DNA of 64,000 nucleotides from Monoplex corrugatus (taxonomy: Eukaryota; Mollusca; Gastropoda; Littorinimorpha; Ranellidae), in NCBI GenBank assembly GCA_030674185.1, contig CM060312.1, positions 35,691,862 to 35,755,861 of the forward strand, in the 5' to 3' direction. Positions 1 through 11,390 of this stretch are shown here, piece by piece. A program made the position numbers and the translations under genes. The notes beneath the pieces were generated by a model. That model was not told where the DNA came from. It ran no database searches and worked only from the letters and a program-made list of their open reading frames with translations. How positions within the stretch are numbered: the first letter of the stretch is position 1; each line of letters starts with the position of its first letter.

Positions 1-742
1 AATGTCTCGCATTGACTATTGCAATTCACTCCTGTCTGGTCTTCCTGCCTCCACCATTCACATCCTACAGCGCATTCAAAACAATGCTGTACGCCTTGTA
101 CTCAAAAAGAAAAAAGCTGACCACATATCTCCTCTCCTGGCACAACTTCACCGGCTCCCTGTATCAAAGCGCATACAGTACAAACTAGACACCATGTGCT
201 ACAAAAGCCTCAATAACGCAGCCCCCGATTACCTGTCAAGCCTACTTGAGATCTATCTTCCCTCACGTACCCTCCGCTCTGCCTCCGATCCTCTGACTTT
301 TCGCTTTCCACGCACTAAGCTCAATACCTATGGTCCACGAGCCTTCTCTGTTTCTGGTCCACTCTCCTGGAACAAACTTCCTCTCTCAGTCCGTCAGCAA
401 CCTACTTTTGTCTCCTTCAAGTCCGCTCTCAAAACTCACCTTTTCTCCTCCGCATAAAATCCTAACCTCACTCAACCCCCCCTCTGCAGCCTGTCTCCGC
501 TCGGAGGGGAATCACATGGTTATAATATATAATTGTATATGCTATGCTCTATAATATTCCATTGCATTTATTCTTGCTTTTATTGCTTTTATTCTTTCTC
601 CCCATTTATAGCCATGTGTTGTGTGTGTGTGTGTGTGCGTGCGTGGTGCGTGTGTGTGTGCGTGCGTGTCTGCTTCAGCGCTTTGATTTGATTTTATCAA
701 GATTTTGCGCTATATAAATATTGTAATTTATTATTATTATTG
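1..742 (+). mobile_element. 3' end of a CR1/L2-like LINE (copy 1)
   Basis: A reading frame at 2-457 encodes the last part of a reverse transcriptase of the CR1/L2/Rex1 kind. It has the hallmarks [39 protein letters not shown] and a closing [11 protein letters not shown], followed by a stop at 455-457. The element is cut off by the window edge, so its endonuclease and most of its RT are not visible. After the stop comes a 3' untranslated part with a TG microsatellite (613-667) and the tail GCGCTATATAAATATTGTAA with ATT repeats, ending near 742. A second copy at 30945-31772 shares the same tail and the same microsatellite position, which fixes the 3' boundary. Family assignment is from motif memory. 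Confidence 0.85.
613..667. repeat. TG microsatellite inside the LINE 3' UTR
   Basis: An interrupted TG/CG-rich dinucleotide run. It sits between the stop codon and the A/T-rich tail of the LINE, and the same place in copy 2 (31585-31705) is also a TG run. Confidence 0.9.
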
Positions 743-779
743 CCATGATGTGTGTGTTCTTGCTTCGAGACACATGGCC

Positions 780-2056
780 AATGTATTTCATTCTTCTCTT
801 GTTGATGTCTAATAGTAATTTTCTGGTGGAATCAAGTTCTTCCAGGACACCTTAGTTCTTCTACTGTCCATTTGACATGTAGTATTCTCCGATAAAACCA
901 CATCTCTGCTGCCTCAATTCTTCTGTAATCAGCCTTTTCTGACAGTCCAGGCTTCCTAGCCATAAATCAAGACTGGCCGAAATCTAACATTTAAAAAGTT
1001 TAATTTCAGACTATTTGGTATGCCTCTGTCTTTCCAGATATTGAGTTAGACCATTTTATGCTTTGCCATTCCAATTCTCATTTTTATGTCTTTAGAGCAG
1101 GTTCCATCGTCAGTCTTTACAGAACCAAGATATTTAAAATCTTTCAAAGCTTTCTAAAGGAACTTTATTAATTAAGATGTCTTGTTTTCAGTGTCTTTGC
1201 CACTGACGTGTAGCACTTTTGTTTTCTTGGCATTCCAGTTTAGACCAGCCTTTTTGCCCGCTGCATCCACCCTGTATAGAGTTCTTTTCATACTGGTAAT
1301 ATTGTCTGCTAAATGCGCAGTATCATTGGCATAGCACGGGTTTGTAAAGGTTTTTTTTCCTTCTATCTATATGCCCATGTCTTCTATATCAGTATCTCTC
1401 ATGACTTGTTTCTTTTGCAACTTCAATGTAAGTCTTCTTCATATCTGCCCAACTTTCTTCTGGATAACAATCACTGAATGTCCAGTCCTGAAGTAAAGCC
1501 TCAAAATGACTGCTGACTTTGATCTCAAAATCAGATGCAATGTCTTGATTTTTTAGTTCCTCTAGATCGAATTTTGGGGCCGGCTTGACTTTGTTTTGTT
1601 TATAGGCTTTGAGTCTATTTTTTGCTGCAACTAAATGGTGACCACTATTGCAATCAGCTCTTGGTTTTGTTTTGGAATTTAGAACAGTAGTTCTCCATGT
1701 CCTGTCTAATATGATGTAATCTACATATCTGATTTTCGATTTTCTTTATTATCATTTCTGTTTTTTCAAGTTTTCAGGTATATTGTCTGTGATGATATAT
1801 GCTGTTTAAAAGGGTATCAGTGATGTCCAATTCATTGGCCCCATAGAAAGATGCCAACATGTCACCTCTTTCATTGCATTTTCCCAGCCCATAAGGTCCT
1901 ATTCCACACTCTGTCTTCACTTTCGCCCATTATTATGCAAACTTCTCTTTTGGGTATTTTGTCCTTTGCAGTTTGAAGGTCGTTATAAAACTGTTCTATC
2001 TTTTCATCTGAGCTGGTGAATGTACACGTGCATATGCCTGGGCATGTTTCAGGCAA
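780..2056 (-). mobile_element. Decayed RTE-like LINE, copy B (endonuclease, linker and RT tail)
   Basis: Read on the minus strand, 2056-1880 carries endonuclease-like sequence (EQFYNDLQTAKDKIPKREV then an altered IMGDFN-type motif). 1690-1400 carries the linker (KPRADCNSGHHLVAAKNRLK, AYKQNKVKPAPKFDL). 1360-780 carries the RT end, including a damaged catalytic box YANDTAHLADN in place of YADD, then FKYLGSVKTDDGTC, VLIYG and RIEAAEMWFYRR. The RT core between linker and YADD is missing, so this copy has an internal deletion as well as many stops. It abuts copy A at about 2060-2090. Assignment to RTE rests on resemblance to endonuclease-reverse transcriptases of that clade. It is not functional. 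Confidence 0.7.
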
Positions 2057-2089
2057 CTGCCTTAAACCACAGTACTGATTCTACATAAT

Positions 2090-3205
2090 ACTGAAAAATT
2101 CTGCTGCTATTTCTAACGTGCATCTGTCTGGTGAGATGACTTTCCAGATATTTAATCCTTTGACTCCTGCCCCTATCCACTAACTGCAAAAACATAACCC
2201 TTTGACTGACTCCTGCCCCTATCCACTAACTGCAAAAACATAACCCTTTGACTTCCTGTGGGAAGCTGGTGGATAGGGTGAGGAGTCAAAGGGTTAAGTT
2301 TTTGCTTTGCTAACATGGCTTACAATGCACTATACTGATTTACTGATTACCATGACTTCAGTCTTCTATTTCAGTACATAGCTCTTGGCCTTTACTTTCT
2401 GCTTTTTATCTCTATTTTATTCACAAAATTTTGTGGGTCTTTTTCATTTTCTGCAATATGAACAATGTTATATGCACAACAAAGACTGGTTACCATATTC
2501 CTCCAACTTTTATCCCAGGGCATTCTTCTAGGTTTCTGGTGATGGTTTTGCTGTAAAACGAAAACAAATCTGATGACAGAACACATGCTGTCTAAGCCCC
2601 TATTGATATTTTGAAAAGAGCTTACATAATTTTCTACTCTTATTGCTGCTTTTTGTTTCTGATACATATTCCTTATTATTCTTATATCTTTCCCACCAAT
2701 ATGGAGCTGTTCACTAAGTTGATCAATTTGTTGTTCTGACCCAATCAAAAGCCTTGGTATAATCAACAAAACACACATAACAAATCCTTACTCAATTCAA
2801 GAAATCTTTCTTTGGAATTAAGATAGCATTACCAGTTCCTCATACTTCAACAAATCCATTTTTTTTCTGCTAGTTCTGGTTATTGATTCTATTCCTTATC
2901 ATTATGATTATTCTTAACAGAATCTTTGTCACATGATTCATCGAGCCAACTGTGTGGTTGAGTTCACTCTCTGTGGCCCCTGCTTTCTTTGGAAGTGTGA
3001 TAAAAAGCGACATAGCCCTGTGGATTTTTTCTGTCATAAATTTCCTTTTCAACACTAAATTCATCTCCAGCCTGAATCATTTCTAGTCAGTAATACTGTC
3101 TGCTCCTGGGATTTTCCCCCGTTTCATCTTTTTCACTGCTGCTCTAATTTCATCTTTCATTTTTGGCGGTCCTTCAGAGTTCTAATGATGTGTTCCTCCC
3201 ACACA
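2090..3205 (-). mobile_element. Decayed RTE-like LINE, copy A (RT domain)
   Basis: On the minus strand from 3205 downward the sequence shows KMKDEIRAAVKKMKRGKIPG, SLFITLPKKAGATESELNH, QQIDQLSEQLHIGGKDIRII, AIRVENYVSSFQNIN, AENEKDPQNFVNKIEIKSRK and, at 2150-2090, KYLGKVIS with a TLEIA block. These are successive RT segments of the same family as the plus-strand copies at 9035-10990 and 44935-46239. Frameshifts and stops are frequent. A foldback repeat (2157-2335) sits inside this copy and splits it, so it inserted later. Confidence 0.75.
2157..2335. repeat. Foldback repeat, copy 1
   Basis: Two direct 46-bp units (2162-2207 and 2208-2253) each contain CCCCTATCCAC and AACCCTTTGACT. They are followed by the inverted sequence GTGGATAGGG (2269-2278) and AGTCAAAGGGTT (2284-2295), which can pair back on them. 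The following GTTTTTGCT..ACATGG..ACAATGCA segment also occurs after the second copy at 24420-24645. The repeat interrupts an RTE copy, so it is mobile or was mobilised. No coding capacity. Confidence 0.75.
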
Positions 3206-3227
3206 CCTCTTAAAGACACAACAGGAG

Positions 3228-3300
3228 TATATAAGGCGGGAGGCTGCAGCGAAGTCACTTGAATTCAAACCGTCGGCGAGGGAACACGCGCTGTCTGCTC
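3228..3300 (+). promoter_or_regulatory. TATA-box core-promoter-like sequence
   Basis: A TATATAAGG box at 3228-3236 followed by a GC-rich stretch, with a possible initiator TCA at 3255-3257 about 28 bp downstream. No coding exon can be assigned to it. The next 1.8 kb has no supported gene, so it could be an orphan LTR promoter or a chance match. Confidence 0.3.
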
Positions 3301-4881
3301 TCAATTAAACGCAGATTACTCGAACTAGAGGGAATCTACATCGCTCATTTTGGCACAGACTTAATTATCAAACATTGCTTTTAGTTAGTTATAATCTTTG
3401 TAACAAAAAGTGTGGTTGTGTCTTTTATTTGGAAAATAAAATCCGAATTGAAGGAATAGGGGCGGAGCTATGGTAACTTGACTGGCACATCCATCGAAAA
3501 TAGAAAAGCACGTGGAAGGAAATTGCAAAGCAAAACAGTCATGCTGCCTGAACACACACACACACACACATCTGAGCAGTAAATAAAAGCAACACTGACC
3601 TCTGGTGATAACAGCCTTTACCGAAGACTGGTTTATGGATAGGGCTGGGGGGTTCAAATTTCACACCAGCAACAGCACACACAGTCTGAATGATTTCACA
3701 AACTCAGCACAACCACTACTACGCTTCTGTCAAAAACACCATATACTTATTTCTTTTATAAATAAATTGGATATAGCCTAGAGCCTGAGTGTTAAAACAT
3801 GAGCATATCCACTGCCAGTCCACTGCTGAGGATTTAGGCTACTGTAAAGCATCAGGGCTCCAAAACAATGAGGCATCTGTTCTGTCTGGCTTGCCCTGTC
3901 TGCCTATCTACTGATATCAACACTGAAACTCACTGGTACCAGATGTGAGAACGTCTGTAGGCCTAATGTACATACTGCCCTGTGAAATCCTACACCTGCC
4001 AAATGTGAAAAAGCCCAACAGGATAAAAGGACGACATGAAGTGGGTCTAGAAGTATCGGGCATAACTATGATGATGTATCAAGATATGTCAGTGACACAG
4101 ACCTGCTGTCATCAACATAGTCACTAGTGTCAGTACAACATACTGTCACATAAGATAGTACTATATCACGTGCACACTGCCATTCCAGTCACGATTACCC
4201 CACATTTGTCCAACTAGTTCTTTCTCTTCTATGTTTATATCCAACACTGTGAGAACTACAACGATTTCTTTCATTTAATACAACACAAAATAAGCACACA
4301 TCTACATTCTCTGCAAGAAAGTTTGAGCGCGGTAACACAGGCCTAACTGGCAGCAGAAGACAGACGGCGACCTTGCAGCTTCATTTCCTGTGGTTTGTTT
4401 TTCTTTCCCGCTGTGAGAGGCTGTGCAGGGGATAAACAATGCATTTAGTGTCAAGTGAGTCTAATAGTAATACTTTCTACTTTTCTAGTATTTCTCAGTG
4501 GAATGTACCCCCCTGTGGGGCCTCCTATATCGCGTGGTAACCCGAGTCTGACCAGGAAACCCTGCCTTCCCGCGTGTACTGTCTCCCCCCATCTCTCTTA
4601 GAATTTTGCAGGATATATCATCAAAATTTCAAGTAGTTTGCCGCTTTGAGTTAGCATCACGAGTTGTTCGACGTATATATGAAATGGAAAATACAATTAA
4701 TCAATCGATGAACATCACAAGCATTGTAGCAGAAACGAGAGGACACCAGAAGCAACTAATTTTTTTCATTGCTTTACTTCACACCCAGACCCACACACAC
4801 ACACACACACTAATATCATTTATAGTGAAAAGACGTTAAATCAAGCAACGAAGCAAAACACACACACACCACACACACACA

Positions 4882-4912
<31 letters not shown>

Positions 4913-5190
4913 CACGGGGGTCGAGATTAGGACTGTGTGGGGGCAAAGGAGAAGGGCAGCTGGAGAGAGGGGCATGGCCAGCCAGTTCACAGCAGAAACA
5001 CACAACCTCATAACTAGATGGCTATGTGGGACTGGGGTAATAGTAGTGCCTGTTGTGAGGACCGCTAAAAACTTACGTGTCAGTACATGTAAATATACGG
5101 GGACAGTGCCTTGGGTCAGGGTTGGTAGTGCAGGGTGGGGGTGAGGCAGAAGAAAAGCTGCTTCTAGCACACAGCTTTTGTTTACAGCTG
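3300..5190. other. No supported gene; short CA microsatellites
   Basis: Only short open frames without recognisable motifs. CA runs are present at 3551-3570, 4791-4810 and 4858-4915. I see no exon with convincing boundaries. Confidence 0.5.
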
Positions 5191-5345
5191 ACCACGTGCA
5201 CTGCCTTATTTAGAAAAGCCACGCCTACACTCAATGCGCATGCGTCCCGATCCATTGGATCGGATGTTAGGCCTTTAAAATAGACACACCATGCGGCCTT
5301 GCTGCTGAAGTCACCCATCCACCATTTTGTGGTTGCAATGCCCAC
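5190..5345 (+). promoter_or_regulatory. Possible upstream regulatory cluster
   Basis: In about 100 bp there is an E-box CACGTG (5193-5198 region), a CCACGCC box, an NRF-1-like TGCGCATGCGT (5235-5245), a near-perfect palindrome CGATCCATTGGATCG (5248-5262) and an A/T box TTTAAAAT. The density of vertebrate-like factor motifs is suggestive, but no transcript is anchored to it. Confidence 0.25.
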
Positions 5346-5424
5346 TGTTCTGGCCTCAGCTTACACTACACACTGAACTTGTTTATTTCTATCGCTTACA
5401 CTACAAACTGAACTTGTTTATTTC

Positions 5425-5655
5425 TATCTTCATCATGTGCCCAGCCACATGGCATTGGCGATCATGACCCTCCACACCAATCTATCCCCTGTCACTGCAA
5501 GTACATCTCCCACCTCTCTGTCTTCAGCCACCTCTGCAAGTCCGTCCAATGTTTTCTTCCTGGATCTAGTTGGTGTTCTCTTACCCTCCAGCTTTCCTGT
5601 TGTGACAAGGTGTTCTAATTCTCCTTTCCTCATAATATGCTTCATAAATGGTGCA
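5425..5655 (-). mobile_element. RTE-like LINE 3' end fragment
   Basis: Minus-strand translation gives the C-terminal tail of the RTE family: HIMRKGELEHLVTTGKLEGK followed by a GLAEVAEDREVGD segment and IANAMWLGT. It ends at a short CATCAT tail (TGATGA on the coding strand), the same terminus as at 10985, 46235 and 56284. It is severely 5' truncated. Confidence 0.8.
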
Positions 5656-5797
5656 TGTGGTTTGTTTTCATGATACAAAACACCATGAACAATGTTTAAT
5701 AACATGAAAGTTTGCTCAAAATGACACCTTTCTCTTTCTCTGCATTTTCCAAGAACGTTACAAGGTGAAAAGAATGGGTAAAAGCTATGCAGACAGG

Positions 5798-5917
5798 GTT
5801 TTCAGACCATTAAACACACCAGACTATCCAAAACAAGTGCGACTGCCCACATTCAAGGTTTTCAGACCATTAAACACACCAGACTATCCAAAACAAGTGC
5901 GACTGCCCACATTCAAG
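5798..5917. repeat. Perfect 60-bp tandem duplication
   Basis: Units 5798-5857 and 5858-5917 are identical. The duplication is a multiple of three, so a plus-strand frame (5765-6007) stays open across both units with a repeated 20-residue block beginning VFRPLNTPDY. That frame is not recognised as a gene. Confidence 0.9.
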
Positions 5918-6772
5918 CAAACAGGAACCAGAAACAAAAACATGAAAAGAGCACCAGAACACGTTGCCTATTTAGTACAACCTACATTACAAGTTACAAG
6001 ATCATGAAGATGGGCGCAAGTTTACACTAAATCGAGTTGTTGCACCATGTGCGAAGTTAACAAACCAGGCATTAATTCAACCTAATAGAAGTGAACGAAA
6101 ATTTTGTTTTAAAACGGTTTCATACACGACCGATTCATTTTAATAATGGCATTTTTACAAACACTTCTTTCTTGTTAAATTAAATGAGCAATCCAACCGC
6201 GAATCGGATTCAGGATAATAGTAAATTCCCCAACCTCAAGGTCACTTGCGGAATGCACTTCCTGTCTAGCTCAGCGGCGTTAAATACAAAACAAGCACAA
6301 TCGCGGTAATCCTGGAGATGCAAATGGCTGTTATGTTATAAATTGAAACGAACTCAGAGCGGCAAGAATAAATGCAAACTATACCAATCAGGCCATTACA
6401 ATCCGCGAACGCCCTAATTCTGATTGGGAATAACCAAACCGGCGTCGTGTGACTGGTCCGAGTGGTCGGGTTGAACTTGGTCCGAAAAGAAACAACAATG
6501 ATTCAGAAACTGAGCAAGAACCTTCGAGACGCATTGCATTCATTCAATCGAGAAAACTGAACGAAACAGGAATTGAAGATAAACACGCATATACACAATT
6601 ACATGGATAAAAGAAATTGCATTGTGATAGACAAATGGCATCTGAACTTAGATTTACCTTATCAATAAATGTGCGTGCTCGCAGGTACGTCGAAAATGGC
6701 GAACGAATCGCTTCAAAAAATTGAATAGTCTGTCACTCTGTGTTCATTTGGTAAGCGCATGCAGTTACTTAC

Positions 6773-6877
6773 CTTGCAGGTTTGCTGACAAAAGGTCGAA
6801 GTGGCAAATGCTTTGTCTGACTGCTTAAAATCATCTTGAGCTGCTTTTAATTCTGCTAAAATGTTCTTCAAATCCAT
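6773..6877 (-). CDS. Candidate first coding exon (35 codons), unknown gene
   Basis: On the minus strand an ATG at 6877-6875 in good context (A at -3, G at +4) opens 35 codons beginning MDLKNILAELKAAQDDFKQS and ending ..CQQTCK. It is followed directly by a strong donor, AAG|GTAAGT, with intron start at 6772 and phase 0. The peptide is amphipathic and coiled-coil-like. A second ATG upstream (6902) starts a 23-codon frame in another register that overlaps this start, so it would act as an upstream ORF. No downstream exon was found between here and the RTE fragment at 5655, and the family is not recognised. Confidence 0.35.
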
Positions 6878-6999
6878 CTTGACTGTCTATGCGTTCGGCC
6901 ATTACAGTACATTACATTGACTAGCCTACTAACGCCGCCTGGCCGAGGAGTTGTGCAAAGGGAGTTAACACTATCCTTAAGGGACTACAAACATTTTAA

Positions 7000-7680
7000 C
7001 ATTGTCATTATCGGTATACAATATCTGGCAGGATCGAACACAGCATTTAAATATAACAGTTTTACTTCTTCTATTTTTAAGTCATATTTTCTGTCGTTTT
7101 CAACCTTTCGTTCCCCTTAATTGTTCTTGGTGATGATATTCCTGCGGGCTACCATAACTGATATCATGATGTTACAATAAGCAGAGTTGCATACTTGAAA
7201 TCGTTCTCTAATCACAATTGTTGCATCTTAGTTTGCAATGCGGGAATTCGTGTGTTTAATGCTAGCATTTCTCTGCGTTTGATTAATCTGCTTCTATTCA
7301 TTTTGGTCCCTGAATATATTTTCACCAATCATTTCAGTCTAGTAGGCTAGGCTATAAGGGGAGACAACAGATGGGAATCATGGTAAATACTTACGTAACT
7401 ATAGTCAGAATTCCTCGACACATGACACCTCAATCTGCAAATGTTTTGGCAATATTGGATTTGGTGTTAATTCATCATCATAAATCATTAATTGTCAAGT
7501 TTACATAAAAGCTGTACTGACAAATGATTGTTACTGAGTAAAGCATTTCAAAATATTAACAGAGGAAATCAGGCATCTTGTATTGTTCGTCTGATTATTT
7601 AGACTTTTACAGGTCTTTTCATTTGAATAAACTTATTTAAAAATTGGGACATGGATTATAGAATTTCTTAGACAAAGAGT
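7000..7680. other. No supported feature
   Basis: A/T-rich sequence with short open frames only; nothing recognised. Confidence 0.4.
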
Positions 7681-7960
7681 GTGTATCAATGGCTGATTCT
7701 TTGAGCACCAAAATTAAACATCGAGTGGAGTTCTGCAAGGGAATGTGCTGGGACCGTATTTAGCTCTAAGTAAACAATAACTTATCTACGACTCTGGCTG
7801 CGTCTGTCTTATTTATCATGTTTATCAATAACCTACCAGAAGTGTCTATGTCTGCAAGGTATATATCGATCATGCTACATTGGTGAACTGGGCATACAAA
7901 AATAGTATCTTCATTTCCGTGCTGGCAAGTCCATAGTAAGCCTATTACATAGTGAAACAA
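7680..7960 (+). mobile_element. Small LINE RT remnant (CR1/Jockey-like)
   Basis: In mixed plus-strand frames the sequence reads SSGVLQGNVLGP, then FINNLPEVSMSA. These match the SGVPQGSVLGP and INDLP blocks that surround RT motif B in CR1/Jockey-type elements. It is frameshifted and only about 280 bp long. Confidence 0.55.
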
Positions 7961-8343
7961 CATGTTACATAATTGTAACACGAATATCCACTAAAAAAAG
8001 TCCAACCTAAAGAACCTGTTAGAAATAATTGATGCGCTACAATTGTACAACGTTTTCATTAATAAACATTAAGAATTGCAATGTGTTTAATCCTACACGT
8101 ATTATTTTCACAACTATTGACATGACAAGCACAAATTCATCATAATTAAGCACATTCAAAGTAAAAAGTTTGAAAACAATAAAATCGTTCGCCATCAAAT
8201 AAGATTTCCATTCATAAAAGCTTGTCAACTTCACTTATAAATAACTACTGAATAAATTACAATAAGTAGGCCTATAAAGTGAAATATAAAGTTAAATACA
8301 TTCGATGTTTCAAAAAGGCGAGTTCACGCAAGTTCAGTACATT

Positions 8344-8477
<134 letters not shown>

Positions 8478-9034
8478 CAGTTGTGAATTCTATGAACTGT
8501 GTGTGGTGTATTTTATAAACACAATAACTGATTATTCATTGTAGAAGGGCAATAATCTGAGGTCACCAGTGAACTTGTTATCCATTGCTAAGGAACAATA
8601 AACTGTACTAACTAGAGTATTTTTATGAACTCTATGGAAAAGATGTGGTGAGTCTGGCTGAATCTATTTCGTTAAACACCAATAATCTGGACACATTAAC
8701 ATTACATGTAATATCTATACTTTTTTTTTCTTTTACCTCTAGTTCTCGCATAAACGGTGCTTTACAGAAGATTTTTTATCGGCGTATCTTCTGAAAACAT
8801 GAAACAATTAATATTATTTTAGAAGAACTTCATTTCATTGCGTATTTTGGGGGAGGTTGTCTTCACTTATTTGCATGTCATTGTTACATTTTTTAAAATC
8901 TTCGGTTACATAATTTTAGTGTGTAGTTTTGTGTTTTCTGTGTATCATTAGTATGTTTCTCTTGTGTAACCTTTATAATTTGTATGAAAAAAAGATAATT
9001 GATATTTTTTATATAAATGGACGATGTATAAGCG

Positions 9035-10990
9035 TAATTGAGAAGTTCTATAAATGAAGCTTGTGAAGAAATCCCTAAGGCAGATAGAAAAGCAAAAAAG
9101 AGCTGGATGACTAATGAAATTTTGGGCCTGATGGAGGAAAGGAGGAAGGCAATGAGAAACGAGGAGATATATAGGAAGATAAACAAAGAAAGCAGGCATA
9201 GGTGCAATGAAGCTAAGGAAGCTTGGCTGAACACAAAATGCAAAGAGATAGAAGAACAACACAGAATGGATCCTCAGGGTATGTACAGACGAATTGAACA
9301 AATTGTCCACAGGAAAAATACATGCACATCAACTGGTTGCTTAAAATCGAAAGATGGCACGCTTATCATGGAAAAAGACAAAATATTGGACAGATGGGGA
9401 GAGTACATTAAAGACCTTTTTGAGGATGACAGAAACGAAGAACACATTATAAAAAAGAACTTTGAAGGACCACCCATAATGAAAGATGAAGTTAGAGCAG
9501 CACTGAAAAAGATAAAACCAGGAAAAGCCCCAGGACCAGACAACATTACTACAGAGATGATTGAAGCCCTGGAGGAATTTGGCATAGAAAAAAATAACAG
9601 TCCTCCTAAATGAAATTTATGACACTGAAAAAATCCCCCAAAGATATGTCAAAATCAATTTTCATTGCACTTCCAAAGAAGACAGGGGCTATAGAATGCG
9701 AACTCCATCGCACAATCAGTTTGATGAGTCATGTAACAAAAATCCTGTTAAGAATAATCATGATGAGGACAAGGAATAGAATCAAAAGAGAAATAGCAGA
9801 AGAACAGTGTGGATTTGTGGAAGGGAAAGGAACTATTAATGCCATATACATCCTAAGAACTATCATAGAGAGGTCAATTGAGATGAATAAGGATTTGTAT
9901 TTATGCTTTGTTGACTATACCAAGGCTTTCGATCGGGTACGACATGAAGAATTGATCAACCAACTGGAGAGACTCAATGTTGATGGAAAAGATCTACGAA
10001 TAATCAGGAATATGTACTGGGAACAAACGCTGCAATGAGAATAGAAAACAATATAAGCTCTTTTCAAAACATCAAAAGCAGAGTCAGACAGGGTTGTATT
10101 TTGTCACCAGATCTGTTTTCACTATATAGCGAAAACATCATGAGAAACCTAGAAGAAGACCCTGGATTAAAGGTTGGAGGGAAAATGATAAACAACATTC
10201 GATACGCAGATGACACCGTGCTAATTGCAGAAAATGGAAGGGACCTACAAAACCTTGTGAATATACTAGAAATAAAAAGCAAAGGTAAGGGATTGGAACT
10301 AAACAGCAGGAAGACTGAAGTCATGGTGATCAGTAAAAAACATGAAATCCCCTCATGCAAAATAACAGCAAATGGCACAACCATGATACAGGTTAATAAG
10401 TTCGAATACCTGGGAACGGTCATTTCATCAGACGGCAGATGCGCGTCGGAAATAGCTGGCAGAATCGGCCAAGCCAAAACAGCATTCAAGAAGATGACAA
10501 GCATTCTTACCAACAAATGCCTATCAATTAACATCAGAAAGAGCGTTCTTGAATGTTATATAGAACCAATACTGTTGTACGGATGCGAGGCGTGAACAGT
10601 CAGCAAGCAAAGCCAGAGCAGGATCGAGGCAGCCGAGATGTGGTTTCTCAGAAGAATGTTGAGAGTTCCATGGACAGCAAAGAAAACAAACGAGACAGTC
10701 TTATGGAGGCAGACACAAGTAGATCACTCATAAGGAAGATTAGGAAAAGACAAGCGACATTTGTAGGCCATTTTATGAGGAAGGGGGATTTGGAGTACCT
10801 GGTCACAACGGGAAAGCTGGAGGGAAAGAGAGCACCAGGTAGACCCAGGGAGAGAATGCTGGACGGACTTGCAGAGTGGCTGGGGATGAGGAGGGTGGGG
10901 AGATGCTGGGGGCAACGAGAGATAGAGATGGTTGGAAGTCCATGGTCGCCAACGCCATGCGGCAAGGCACCTGATGATGATGATGATAAG
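9035..10990 (+). mobile_element. RTE-like LINE, 5'-truncated, nearly intact RT (copy C)
   Basis: The longest RTE copy. It starts in the linker after the endonuclease (EIPKADRKAKKSWMTNEILG), then shows KIKPGKAPGPDNIT, IFIALPKKTGAIECELHRTI, CGFVEGKGTINAIYIL and FVDYTKAFDRVRHEEL (RT motif A). After that come SRVRQGCILSPDLFSLYSEN (motif B) and RYADDTVLIAENGRD (motif C), then KFEYLGTVISSDGRCASEIA, VLECYIEPILLYGCEA and the tail FVGHFMRKGDLEYLVTTGKL. Breaks: single-base slips near 9588 and 9636, a 2-bp loss near 10027, a Trp-to-stop change at 10594 and another shift near 10700. It ends in a GATGAT tail (10975-10988). The catalytic YADD is retained, but the frame is broken, so it is a pseudogene. Confidence 0.9.
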
Positions 10991-10999
10991 CATAATTTT

Positions 11000-11390
11000 A
11001 CTCACCGATGATTACTAGTATGATGACTCGATCCTTACCAAACTGGAATCAAAAACAAGACTTAGAATTATCATTTAAACGTTCGTGTCAAAGTGACGAC
11101 TCCGTTTGGCCAAATGTCCATGGACGCCACAGTAGGCCTATCAGAGACTGATATTGTTATCACTATGTACGCAGCGTGAGCTCACCATCACCCATATCCT
11201 CTTTTAACAGAATGACAAAGTTAAGCACTCGTGGATGCACCCACGCTCCAATCAGTGGCATTTTTTTGATTATGTCATCAATCGACAGAAAGACAATTTA
11301 CATATTATTACACGCTGCATGAGACGAGCTGACTGTTGGTCTAATCACTGACTACAATGCAGCAAAATGAATATCCTTCTAACTTGGAAA
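11000..11390. other. No supported feature
   Basis: Spacer between two LINE remnants; nothing recognised. Confidence 0.4.

Noticed and set aside
3385..3657. 90-residue minus-strand frame
   Set aside because: No recognisable domain, contains a CA-repeat-derived Val/Cys run, no splice context.
9274..9585. Minus-strand frames opposite the RTE copies
   Set aside because: They are antisense shadows of the RT coding strand, as also at 10064-10534, 10648-11005 and 45388-45798.
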